This document shows, piece after piece, positions 24,751 through 33,029 of a stretch of DNA of 64,000 nt. How positions within the stretch are numbered: the first letter of the stretch is position 1; each line of letters starts with the position of its first letter. The stretch covers positions 558,001 through 622,000 of the forward strand of contig NZ_BLAV01000001.1 of NCBI RefSeq assembly GCF_009617875.1. The letters run 5' to 3'. The position numbers and the translations under genes are program-made. This stretch comes from Prolixibacter sp. NT017 (GTDB lineage: Bacteria; Bacteroidota; Bacteroidia; Bacteroidales; Prolixibacteraceae). The notes beneath the pieces are model-generated. The model worked only from the letters and a program-made list of their open reading frames with translations, made no database searches and was not told where the DNA came from.

Positions 24751-26844
24751 ATGAAAAAACTGGCTCTTTTCTCACTTCCGCTATTAATGGTCGGCCTGAT
24801 GGCCTGTACCACCAAAGCGCCGAAAGTGGAGAAAAAGAATTTTGTGCCTGAGGTTCCCAAGCTGACCTCCGACATTATGACTCCCGAAGTGCTCTGGTCT
24901 TTTGGCCGTATGAGCGAAGCGGAAGTTTCACCCGATGGAAAATCGGTCGTGTATGCTGTAACCTATTTCAATATTCCGGAAAATAAATCGTACCGCGATT
25001 TGTATTCGGTTTCCACCGATGGAGGTACACCGGTGCAGTTGACCGATACGCCGGAGAAGGAATATAATCCGCAATGGCGCCCTGACGGCAAGAAGATTGG
25101 TTACCTTTCTTCCAAATCGGGTAGCACGCAGTTGTGGGAAATGAACCCTGACGGTTCTGCCAAACATCAGGTTTCACACATCGATGGCGGCATCATCGGA
25201 TTCAAGTATGCGCCTACCCAGGACCGGATTCTCTACATCAAAGCAGTGAAGCTTGACAAGAGTGTGCACGATCTCTTCCCTGACCTTCCGAAAGCAAACG
25301 CCCGCCTGGAAACGGACCTGATGTATGTGCACTGGGACCAGTGGCATGATTACACTTACCAGCATGTTTTCGTAACCGATTACAACGAGAATAATGTGGT
25401 AGCCGGAACCGATATCATGAAAGGTGAGCGCTTTGACACCCCGATGAAACCATTTGGTGGCATCGAGCAGATTAATTTCTCGCCCGACGGGAAGAAGATT
25501 GCTTACACCTGCAAGAAGAAAGTTGGCCGCGCTTATGCGCTTTCGACCAATTCCGATATCTATATCTATGATATTGCCAATGGCGAAACCATCAACTATA
25601 CCAAAGGTATGATGGGCTACGATATCAATCCGGTTTTCTCGCCCGACGGCAAAAAGCTGGCGTGGGAAAGCATGGAGCATGACGGTTACGAATCGGATAA
25701 AAACCGCCTCTTTATTGCAGATCTGGCAACCGGCGATAAGATGGACTATTCGAAGAATTTCGATCAGAATGTCCACGGCTTGCTGTGGTCTGCCGACAGT
25801 AAGACGATTTATTTCATTTCCGATATTCACGCTACCGACGAAATGTATTCGCTGGACGTAGCTGCTGACAGCATTCACAGAATTACAGACGGAGTACACA
25901 ACTATCAGAGTGTGATGCTTGCCGGTGATAAACTAATCGGACAGCGCGTTTCCATGTCGCACCCAGCTGACCTGTACAGTGTGAACCCGGCTGATGGAAA
26001 AGCGATGCAGATTACCGCTATCAACAAAAAATACCTCGACCAGCTCACTTTCGGTAAGGTGGAAAAACGTTGGGTAAAAACGGTTGATAACAAGAAGGAA
26101 CTGGTGTGGGTAATTTATCCGCCGCATTTCGATCCGAACAAGAAATATCCGACTTTGCTCTATTGCGAAGGTGGACCGCAGAGCACGGTTAGCCAGTTCT
26201 GGTCGTACCGCTGGAACTTCCAGATGATGGCTGCCAACGATTACATCATCGTTGCCCCGAACCGTCGCGGATTGCCTGGTTTCGGTACCAAGTGGAATGA
26301 AGAAATCTCCGGCGACTACGGTGGCCTGGCGATGGACGATTATATGTCGGCCATCAAAGCAGTAGCTAAAGAGCCTTACGTGGATAACAACCGTTTGGGT
26401 GCCGTTGGCGCCAGTTTTGGTGGATACTCGGTTTATTATCTGGCCGGACACAACAACGGCTACTTCAAAGCCTTTATCTCGCACGACGGTATTTTCAACA
26501 TGGAAGCGATGTACACCACTACGGAAGAGATGTGGTTTGTGAACTGGGATTTGGGCGGTTCGTACTGGGATTTCAAAAACCCGGTAGCGATGAAATCATA
26601 TGCCAAGTTTTCTCCGCATAAGTACGTTCAGAACTGGGATGCCCCGATTCTGGTCATTCACGGTGGCCATGATTACCGGATTCCCTATACGCAGGGTGAA
26701 GCAGCATTCAATGCAGCCCGTCTGCGCGGATTGCCGGCCGAGTTCCTGTACTTCCCGGAAGAGAGTCACTGGGTATTGCAGGCACAGGATGGTATTTTGT
26801 GGCAACGGGTCTTCTTCAACTGGCTCGATAAATACCTGAAATAA
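24751..26844 (+). CDS. S9 family prolyl oligopeptidase-type lipoprotein
   Basis: This 697-residue serine peptidase has an N-terminal beta-propeller (residues ~40-430) with WD40-like/TolB-type repeats (AEVSPDGKSVVY, INFSPDGKKIAY, PVFSPDGKKLAW). A C-terminal alpha/beta-hydrolase domain follows. The catalytic triad is visible: Ser555 in GASFGGYS, Asp641 in HGGHDYRIP and His673 in EESHWV. A lipobox (VGLMACTT, Cys19) predicts membrane anchoring and a periplasmic or surface location. It probably trims short peptides, as dipeptidyl or prolyl peptidases do. It is monocistronic with its own promoter and terminator. Confidence 0.93.
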   Translation: MKKLALFSLPLLMVGLMACTTKAPKVEKKNFVPEVPKLTSDIMTPEVLWSFGRMSEAEVSPDGKSVVYAVTYFNIPENKSYRDLYSVSTDGGTPVQLTDTPEKEYNPQWRPDGKKIGYLSSKSGSTQLWEMNPDGSAKHQVSHIDGGIIGFKYAPTQDRILYIKAVKLDKSVHDLFPDLPKANARLETDLMYVHWDQWHDYTYQHVFVTDYNENNVVAGTDIMKGERFDTPMKPFGGIEQINFSPDGKKIAYTCKKKVGRAYALSTNSDIYIYDIANGETINYTKGMMGYDINPVFSPDGKKLAWESMEHDGYESDKNRLFIADLATGDKMDYSKNFDQNVHGLLWSADSKTIYFISDIHATDEMYSLDVAADSIHRITDGVHNYQSVMLAGDKLIGQRVSMSHPADLYSVNPADGKAMQITAINKKYLDQLTFGKVEKRWVKTVDNKKELVWVIYPPHFDPNKKYPTLLYCEGGPQSTVSQFWSYRWNFQMMAANDYIIVAPNRRGLPGFGTKWNEEISGDYGGLAMDDYMSAIKAVAKEPYVDNNRLGAVGASFGGYSVYYLAGHNNGYFKAFISHDGIFNMEAMYTTTEEMWFVNWDLGGSYWDFKNPVAMKSYAKFSPHKYVQNWDAPILVIHGGHDYRIPYTQGEAAFNAARLRGLPAEFLYFPEESHWVLQAQDGILWQRVFFNWLDKYLK

Positions 26845-26867
26845 GGATTTTTCCTGATAAGATAGTT

Positions 26868-26898
26868 AAGGCTGCCTCGGTTGAGGTGGCCTTTTTTT
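26868..26898 (+). terminator. Intrinsic terminator after the S9 peptidase gene
   Basis: AAGGCTGCCTC pairs with GAGGTGGCCTT (11 bp including two G-U pairs) around loop GGTT, followed by seven T. Confidence 0.85.
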
Positions 26899-26976
26899 GT
26901 GTAATAACGTTTTCCCGGGAAATGCGCACAATGTTATCGCTGTTTAGCAACCATTTTCTCCGCGGAGGAAAACATC

Positions 26977-27222
26977 GAAAGAGTGGAGGAAGACACTGAA
27001 AGAGGCGGGGAAAGGGTCGAAAGACAAGAGAAAATAACTGCTAAACTGGTGAAGAACATTGAAAGAGACGCGGGAATATCTGAAAGAGTGGTGATGGTGT
27101 TAACCAGAAGAGAGAAAAAGTCCCCAAATGTAGAGAAAGTCTCTACCAGCGATGAGGAAATATTGGCCAAAGGCGGGAACGGGATTACGGAAGTGGAGAA
27201 AACCTCCACCTATTGGGAAAAC
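26977..27222. repeat. Degenerate 21-bp tandem array (array 2)
   Basis: Units anchored on GAAAGAG or variants start at 26977, 26998, 27019, 27040, 27061 and 27082, exactly 21 bp apart. More degenerate units follow near 27135, 27157, 27177, 27198 and 27217. The array fills the space between the S9 peptidase terminator and the convergent rnfA terminator. Because 21 is a multiple of three, both strands show open frames with seven-residue repeats (plus 26983-27303, minus 26934-27209). I do not treat these as genes: neither has a signal, promoter or recognisable fold, and the regularity breaks after 27103. Confidence 0.7.
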
Positions 27223-27234
27223 AAGAACAAACAT

Positions 27235-27272
27235 AAAAAAGCTGCCCCGACATCTATCAAGGCAGCTTTTTT
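27235..27272. terminator. Bidirectional intrinsic terminator before rnfA end
   Basis: AAAAAAGCTGCC (27235-27246) pairs with GGCAGCTTTTTT (27261-27272). The hairpin ends in T-runs on both strands. It terminates the rnf operon on the minus strand. Confidence 0.85.
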
Positions 27273-27299
27273 ATATCGAATTCGTATGAATTTTTCGGC

Positions 27300-27872
27300 T
27301 TAAACGATTCCGGAGAATCCCATGAAGGCCATCGCCAGAATACCGGCGGTAATCAGTGCGATAGGCGTTCCCTTCAAACCTTTCGGTACATTCATCAAGT
27401 CGAGGTGCTCGCGCAATCCAGCGAAAATTACCAGCGCCAATCCAAAACCGATGGCGGTAGAGATGGCATAAACCACGCCTTCCATCAGGTTAAAGTCTTT
27501 CTGAATGGTCAGAATGGCTACACCAAGAATAGCACAGTTCGTGGTAATCAACGGAAGGAAAACTCCCAATGCCTGATAGAGTGCAGGACTTACCTTTTTC
27601 AGGATGATTTCGACCAGCTGAACCAGCGCAGCAATCACCAGGATGAACGAAATGGTCTGAAGGTAAGCCACGTTCAACGGCACCAAAATATTGTACTGAA
27701 TCAAATAGGTCACTATGGTTGCCAGTGTCATCACAAAGGCAACGGCTCCGGCCATACCGATAGCGGTTGACGTCTTTTTCGAAACACCGAGGAAAGGACA
27801 GATTCCGAGGAACTGTGCCAGTACGATGTTATTGACAAAAATGGCCGATATGATAATGATAATGTATTGCAT
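27300..27872 (-). CDS. rnfA: Rnf complex subunit RnfA
   Basis: This integral membrane subunit belongs to the ion-translocating ferredoxin:NAD+ oxidoreductase and is homologous to NqrE. It has 190 residues and six hydrophobic segments. The conserved opening NNIVLAQFLGICPFLGVSKK and the mid-chain TTNCAILGVAIL carry the two cysteines that, in RnfA/RnfE pairs, bind an intramembrane iron-sulfur centre. It is the last gene of the operon, 6 nt after rnfE, and is followed by the terminator at 27235. Confidence 0.95.
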   Translation of the reverse strand: MQYIIIIISAIFVNNIVLAQFLGICPFLGVSKKTSTAIGMAGAVAFVMTLATIVTYLIQYNILVPLNVAYLQTISFILVIAALVQLVEIILKKVSPALYQALGVFLPLITTNCAILGVAILTIQKDFNLMEGVVYAISTAIGFGLALVIFAGLREHLDLMNVPKGLKGTPIALITAGILAMAFMGFSGIV

Positions 27873-27878
27873 AACTTA

Positions 27879-28463
27879 TCAGGCTTTTTTGAGTTTGTTG
27901 ATGATGGCAATCAGGTAACCCAGCGCGATGAAGGCTCCGGGAGCGAGTACGAAAATCAGGCTGCCGTAATGTTCCGGATAGATGGTTAATCCGAAAATCT
28001 TACCGCTTCCGAGGAATTCGCGAACAGCTCCTAACAAAGTCAGAGCAAACGTGAACCCCAGTCCCATGCCCAAACCGTCGACGATGGATGACCATACAGT
28101 GTTTTTCGATGCGAATGCTTCGGCACGTCCGAGTACGATACAGTTGACCACGATAAGCGGGATGAACAATCCCAGACTTTCGTACAGCGATGGCAGGTAA
28201 GCCTGCATGGTCAGCTGAACGATGGTTACGAAAGTAGCGATGATGACGATGAAGCTTGGAATACGAACTTTATCCGGAATACCACTTTTCACTAATGATA
28301 CCACGAAGTTGGCCATCACCAGCACGAAGGTCGTTGCCAGTCCCATGCCCATCCCGTTGATAGCAGATGAGGTGACACCCAGCGTGGGACACATTCCCAG
28401 CAGGAGTACAAATACCGGATTCTCTTTCAGGAATCCTTTGGTGAAGTTTTTCATCTGATTCAT
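27879..28463 (-). CDS. rnfE: Rnf complex subunit RnfE
   Basis: This integral membrane subunit is homologous to NqrD and is the inverted partner of Rnf[21 protein letters not shown] and [16 protein letters not shown] carry the paired cysteines. It has 194 residues and about six membrane segments. The start overlaps the rnfG stop by 4 nt. Confidence 0.95.
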   Translation of the reverse strand: MNQMKNFTKGFLKENPVFVLLLGMCPTLGVTSSAINGMGMGLATTFVLVMANFVVSLVKSGIPDKVRIPSFIVIIATFVTIVQLTMQAYLPSLYESLGLFIPLIVVNCIVLGRAEAFASKNTVWSSIVDGLGMGLGFTFALTLLGAVREFLGSGKIFGLTIYPEHYGSLIFVLAPGAFIALGYLIAIINKLKKA

Positions 28464-29104
28464 GAGTTACCTCCTTCCGTTTGAGCTTCGTTTTTGGTTG
28501 TTGAGCCGCTCATTCCATCCGATTCATTTTTCCAGGTGTTATACGCCCTGCGTACGGCATCCAGAAATGCGCGCGATGAAATGGTAGCCGCTGTAATCGC
28601 GTCGATATCTCCACCGTCTTTCGATACGTGGAAATTTACCATGCCGGGATTTTTCCCGATGATGTCTTGTTTCGGTTTATCCTTGTTCCGGAACCATTCG
28701 CCCATCTTGGAACCCAGTCCAGGTGTTTCCTGGTGTTGCAATACTTCGTAACCGGAAATAGTGCCGTCAGGTTTGAAGCCGACCATGATGGTGAAGTGGC
28801 CCGAGAAACCTTTGTTGGTATACGATTTAACGGCGGTTCCAACTTCTTTTCCCTGTGCGTCGTATGCCGGGAATAATTCCAGACTATCGGGCCCGTCTTT
28901 TGGAAGTACCATCAGACTTTTTCCCAGCTTGTCGAATTTGGGAAGTACCGAGGCTATCGCTTTTTCCTGTGCCTTAATGTTGGCTTTTTTGATGGCATCT
29001 CGGGTGAATTCGTTCACCAAACCAAGCGATGCCGAGGCGATGAAGGTAACAGCAAACAGCGTTACCAGCATGTTGATGAAACTCGAATCTCTTTTAGCCA
29101 TCAT
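28460..29104 (-). CDS. rnfG: Rnf complex subunit RnfG
   Basis: This subunit has a single N-terminal membrane anchor ([19 protein letters not shown]) and an FMN-binding domain outside the membrane. The flavin attachment motif reads [17 protein letters not shown]. The family uses a threonine or serine in S(T)GATxxT for a phosphoester-linked FMN, here TAATIS, where the final acceptor is Ser in place of the usual Thr. It has 214 residues. It overlaps both neighbours (rnfD and rnfE) by 4 nt, so the subunits are made in a coupled way. Confidence 0.93.
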   Translation of the reverse strand: MMAKRDSSFINMLVTLFAVTFIASASLGLVNEFTRDAIKKANIKAQEKAIASVLPKFDKLGKSLMVLPKDGPDSLELFPAYDAQGKEVGTAVKSYTNKGFSGHFTIMVGFKPDGTISGYEVLQHQETPGLGSKMGEWFRNKDKPKQDIIGKNPGMVNFHVSKDGGDIDAITAATISSRAFLDAVRRAYNTWKNESDGMSGSTTKNEAQTEGGNS

Positions 29105-30081
29105 GCAACCCTCCCGAATCTAGCAGGTTTGACATAGGCATTGATCAGCGGGGTGAACGCGTTCATGATGAGAATCGCGAAAGAAATACCTTCCGGATAC
29201 GCCCCAAAGTTTCGGATGAGCACGGTAATAATTCCGATACCGATTCCGAAAATCAATTGTCCCAGATGTGTCATTGGTGAGCTGACCATGTCAGTTGCCA
29301 TGAAGATGGCTCCAAGCATGGCACCACCAGTGAACAGGTGGAACATCGGGTCCATGAAACGGTCCGGATTGGCTAACCATAAAATTCCTTCGAAAATGAA
29401 GATGGTTCCCAAAACGGCAACCGGCGTATGCCAGCTAATGATTTTCTTCCAGAGCATGTAAACACCACCCAACAGCAATGCAACAGCGGAAATTTCACCC
29501 AGTGAACCACTCATGTTACCCCAGAAGAGGTCGAAATGACTTGGAAGCTGAGATGTGATTTGAGAAATGGTTTCGCCATTCTTCAATCCTTCTTTCAGCA
29601 GCCCGAGGGGTGTGGCACCGGAGAAACCGTCAGCCACAACTTTGTTGGCTGTCCAGGTGGTCATCTGAACGGGGAAGGAGATAAGCAGGAAAACACGTCC
29701 CACCAATGCCGGGTTGAACGGGTTTTGTCCCAGTCCGCCGAACGACATTTTACCTACGCCAATGGCGACCAATGCTCCCAGAACAATGAGCCACACCGGC
29801 AATCCGACCGGTACGTTAAAGGCCAGTAAAATCCCGGTAACGATGGCAGAACCATCATCGACCGTGGGCTTGACCTTCATGATATACTTTTGAATTACAT
29901 ATTCGAAGAATACACTCGCCGCTATGGCAATGAGTGTCACCTTTACGCTGTTCCAGCCGAAAAACATAACCGACATGGCGAAGGCCGGTAACATGGCCAG
30001 TACCACGCCGTACATGATTTTCCGTATGGACTCGTCACCCTGTACGTGCGGGGAAGGTGATACGGTTAGCAGTTTATTCAT
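29101..30081 (-). CDS. rnfD: Rnf complex subunit RnfD
   Basis: This membrane subunit is homologous to NqrB, with about nine to ten helices and a covalently bound FMN. The flavin site is the SGATPLG motif (attachment at the Thr). Conserved segments GLGQNPFNPALVGRVFLL and FMATDMVSSPMTHLGQ confirm the family. Length 326. It is placed between rnfC and rnfG. Confidence 0.95.
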   Translation of the reverse strand: MNKLLTVSPSPHVQGDESIRKIMYGVVLAMLPAFAMSVMFFGWNSVKVTLIAIAASVFFEYVIQKYIMKVKPTVDDGSAIVTGILLAFNVPVGLPVWLIVLGALVAIGVGKMSFGGLGQNPFNPALVGRVFLLISFPVQMTTWTANKVVADGFSGATPLGLLKEGLKNGETISQITSQLPSHFDLFWGNMSGSLGEISAVALLLGGVYMLWKKIISWHTPVAVLGTIFIFEGILWLANPDRFMDPMFHLFTGGAMLGAIFMATDMVSSPMTHLGQLIFGIGIGIITVLIRNFGAYPEGISFAILIMNAFTPLINAYVKPARFGRVA

Positions 30082-30120
30082 CGGTATTTTTGCTGTTTGT
30101 TTTGTCTGATTAATATTCGA

Positions 30121-31458
30121 TTAGTTCTGTGATTTCCGTGCCCGGATGAGTTTGCCCACCGTTCCTTTTCCCAACCGGATGTAATCCAGTAACGGGCGGT
30201 TGGACGGACAGGTGAACGAACAGGAGCCGCACTCGATGCAATCCATCACATGACGGTCTTCGCTGCGTTCCCACAGTTTCTTCTCCGACATGGTCATCAA
30301 CAGGTAAGGCTCGAGTCCCATGGGGCAAACATTCACACATTTACCACACCGGATACAAGGTTCCACCTCGTTTCGCTTAGCTTCTTCGTCGCGGATGAGG
30401 AGAATGCCTGACGTTCCTTTGGTTACCGGAACTTCCAGGGTCGTAACGGCGCGTCCCATCATTGGGCCACCGCTAATCACTTTGCCTGTATCTTCGGGCA
30501 TGCCGCCAGCGGCTTCTACCAGGTCGGTAACCGGCGTACCGATGCGCACCATCAGGTTCGACGGTTCTTTGACCGATTTTCCGGTTACGGTAACCACTCG
30601 CTCGACCAGCGGTTTATTTTTCATCACCGCTTCGTAAACGGCGAAAGCTGTACCTACGTTATTTACCACCGCACCAACAGCAATCGGCAGTGCCCCTGAG
30701 GGAACTTCCTTACCGGTAACAGCTTTGATTAACTGCTTTTCACCACCCTGCGGATATTTCACTTTCAGCGGTTGAACTGAGATTCCCGATTCGTTGACAG
30801 TGAGCTCCTGCATGCGGGTAATCGCGTCGGGTTTATTGTTTTCGATACCAATTACCGCTTTATTCACGCCCAGCGATTTCATCAGGAGCTTGGTGCCGAC
30901 AATAATTTCAGCGCCTTTTTCCAGCATCAGGCGATGGTCGGAGGTGAGGTAAGGTTCACACTCCACACCATTGATGAGCAGTACCTCGGCAGTCATTCCC
31001 GGAGGCGGGCTCAGTTTCACGTGTGTTGGGAAGGTGGCTCCACCCAAACCGACGATTCCGGCTGCCAGAACTTTTGCATTAATCTCCTTGGCGTCCAGAT
31101 GTGTTTCTCTAATCAGGTTCTCGGAAGTATCGATACCTTCTTCCCATTCATCACCTTCAACATCGATGATGACTGCTTTTTTCTTGTATCCGGACGAATC
31201 CATCACATCATCAATCTTCTTCACTTTCCCGGAAACGGATGAATGGATATTGGTGGATACAAATCCCGAACTTTGCGCGATTACCGTACCGACTTTGACT
31301 TCGTCGCCGCGTTTAACCACTACGGTGGCGGGAGCACCGATATGTTGAGCAACGGGAATACTGACGGTTTTCGGGAGGGGAAGCTTTTCAATGGCTTTAC
31401 CGGCTGACAATTTATTCTCGGCCGGGTGAACACCTCCCATTTTGAATGTCTTTAACAC
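30121..31458 (-). CDS. rnfC: Rnf complex subunit RnfC
   Basis: This is the peripheral NADH-interacting subunit. An N-terminal barrel-sandwich (QHIGAPATVVVKRGDEVKVG) is followed by the Complex-I 51 kDa-like Rossmann domain with SLBB segment. Two 4Fe-4S motifs close the chain (CIRCGKCVNVCP and CIECGSCSFTCP). Length 445, no long C-terminal repeat extension as in E. coli RsxC. It receives electrons to or from NAD(H) at the cytoplasmic face. Confidence 0.95.
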   Translation of the reverse strand: MLKTFKMGGVHPAENKLSAGKAIEKLPLPKTVSIPVAQHIGAPATVVVKRGDEVKVGTVIAQSSGFVSTNIHSSVSGKVKKIDDVMDSSGYKKKAVIIDVEGDEWEEGIDTSENLIRETHLDAKEINAKVLAAGIVGLGGATFPTHVKLSPPPGMTAEVLLINGVECEPYLTSDHRLMLEKGAEIIVGTKLLMKSLGVNKAVIGIENNKPDAITRMQELTVNESGISVQPLKVKYPQGGEKQLIKAVTGKEVPSGALPIAVGAVVNNVGTAFAVYEAVMKNKPLVERVVTVTGKSVKEPSNLMVRIGTPVTDLVEAAGGMPEDTGKVISGGPMMGRAVTTLEVPVTKGTSGILLIRDEEAKRNEVEPCIRCGKCVNVCPMGLEPYLLMTMSEKKLWERSEDRHVMDCIECGSCSFTCPSNRPLLDYIRLGKGTVGKLIRARKSQN

Positions 31459-31496
31459 GTTGACCTCCAGTTTATCGTTAATTATTCGTTTAGTTC

Positions 31497-32384
31497 TTAG
31501 GCTTTATCTGTTGAATCGGGACCAGCTGATGTCGGCTCGGCTACCTTCTCGGGTTTGATTTTCCTCGGCGGGAAATTCTCTTCGATGATGGAGCCGGTAG
31601 GACAAACGGTCACACACTTGCGGCAAAGCTTACACTTATCCGAATCGATGAAGGCCAGGTTGTTTTCCATGGTAATGGCATCGAACGGACACTCTTTGAA
31701 ACATTTGCTACAACCGATACAGGCAACGTCGCAGGCTTTTTTGGCGGCGGCACCTTTATCCTCATTGCGGCAGGCCACGTAAATCTTGCGGTCTTTCGGC
31801 ATCTTCTTACGCAACTCGAACAAGTCTTTCGGACAGGCATCGACGCAGGCACCACATGCGGTACATTTTTCGTCGTCTACTTCCGGCAGACCGGTTTCAG
31901 GATTCATGTGCAATGCATCGAAATCGCAGACATCCACACAATCGCCGTAACCCAGGCAGCCAAAAGCACATGCGGTTTCGCCACTGTAAAGTGAAGAAGC
32001 GGCTGAACAGGATTTGGCTCCGTCGAATTGGTTGGTCTTCGGACGATGGTCGCATGTTCCGTTACAACGAAGTACAGCTACCTTGGGAGCTTTCTGTACT
32101 GCTTCCAAGCCGAGAATATTGGCAACTTCGTTCATGCATTCGTTTCCACCAACCGGGCAAAACAAGCTGCTCAACTCGTTTTCTTCCACACAAGCTTCGG
32201 CGAAAGCACGACAACCGGCATATCCACAACCACCACAATTGGCGCTTGGAAGCGCTTCCTCGATCTGGTCGATACGCGGATCTTCGTGAACCATGAATTT
32301 TTGTGATACGTAATACAGGATGATCGCAGCAATGATCCCGATGGCGCTGAGAACAACGACAGTATAAATCAGTGTAATGCTCAT
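31497..32384 (-). CDS. rnfB: Rnf complex subunit RnfB
   Basis: This is the ferredoxin-interacting subunit. One N-terminal membrane helix (VVVLSAIGIIAAIILYYVS) is followed by the Fe-S domain with ANCGGCGYAGC, and by several 4Fe-4S ferredoxin-like clusters (CTACGACVDACP, CIGCSKCFKECP, CKLCRKCVTVCP) in about 295 residues. It is the first Rnf subunit gene, 12 nt after rseC. The order rseC-rnfBCDGEA is the usual one in Bacteroidota. Confidence 0.95.
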   Translation of the reverse strand: MSITLIYTVVVLSAIGIIAAIILYYVSQKFMVHEDPRIDQIEEALPSANCGGCGYAGCRAFAEACVEENELSSLFCPVGGNECMNEVANILGLEAVQKAPKVAVLRCNGTCDHRPKTNQFDGAKSCSAASSLYSGETACAFGCLGYGDCVDVCDFDALHMNPETGLPEVDDEKCTACGACVDACPKDLFELRKKMPKDRKIYVACRNEDKGAAAKKACDVACIGCSKCFKECPFDAITMENNLAFIDSDKCKLCRKCVTVCPTGSIIEENFPPRKIKPEKVAEPTSAGPDSTDKA

Positions 32385-32396
32385 TTTATCTGAGGT

Positions 32397-32819
32397 TTAG
32401 TTCAGTTTTCGAATACTAAAATTCAGTTTTTGTTTGATTTTTTCTTGCAGAAGATATAAAACACCGTAGTACGGCACCAAAACACCCAAAGAAGCTGCTG
32501 CTGCCAGCGATTCATTGCCGGTAGTCTGAAGCAAAACGATGAGTGTGATCAAAAGTATAATAAGGGGCAGGATATATGCTACAAAAAGTGCCCGGAACCC
32601 CTGTGATTCGCTGGCAATAACTTCGACAAATTCTCCCCTTGTATAGGTGCCTTTCCAGCTCTCAATCTCCACTTCCTTTTCCTTGACATCGGACATGTTG
32701 CACGAACCATTAACCGAACATGACACACATGCTGACTGGGAAACGATTCCAACTACTATCCGATGGTCATCCACAAACTTTACAACTCCCCGATGGAAGA
32801 TATTTCCCTTGTTTTCCAT
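32397..32819 (-). CDS. rseC: RseC family (SoxR-reducing system) protein
   Basis: This 140-residue membrane protein of the RseC/MucC family heads the rnf operon. The N-terminal cysteine-rich segment ACVSCSVNGSC is the hallmark. Two C-terminal helices (FVAYILPLIILLITLIVLL and AASLGVLVPYYGVLYLL) anchor it. In E. coli, RseC joins the Rsx complex that keeps SoxR reduced. In Bacteroidota its constant place at the head of rnf operons suggests assembly of or electron exchange with Rnf. Confidence 0.88.
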   Translation of the reverse strand: MENKGNIFHRGVVKFVDDHRIVVGIVSQSACVSCSVNGSCNMSDVKEKEVEIESWKGTYTRGEFVEVIASESQGFRALFVAYILPLIILLITLIVLLQTTGNESLAAAASLGVLVPYYGVLYLLQEKIKQKLNFSIRKLN

Positions 32820-32847
32820 TTTTCCTAAACGGTAGAAAATTTTCCCG

Positions 32848-32855
32848 CAAATGTA
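32848..32855 (-). promoter_or_regulatory. -7 box of the rseC-rnf operon promoter
   Basis: On the minus strand TACATTTG matches TAnnTTTG exactly, 28 nt upstream of the rseC start. A TCTG tetramer lies 18 nt further upstream as a possible -33 box, one nucleotide closer than usual. Confidence 0.6.
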
Positions 32856-33029
32856 ACGAGCTTTTTTATCTATCAGATTATTGAGTATATATCTTTAAAC
32901 ACCTATTGGTAATTTAGCATTGTTTTAAATAAAATATATACAATTCGATATATAGATAATTCGAAATAAGGAGAGAATGAATTGTGTTGATAGTCAGGTT
33001 TTAGGAAAAATTTGAAAAAAGCAAGCTTG

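Noticed and set aside
25174..25899. Minus-strand frame of 241 residues
   Set aside because: Antisense shadow of the S9 peptidase propeller region.
26934..27209. Minus-strand 91-residue Ser/Leu-rich protein
   Set aside because: Same repeat origin; it starts inside the array after the rnf terminator with no promoter box.
26983..27303. Plus-strand 106-residue coiled-coil-like protein
   Set aside because: Its seven-residue pattern is a by-product of the 21-bp DNA period, it reads through the bidirectional terminator at 27235-27272, and no promoter or family is visible.
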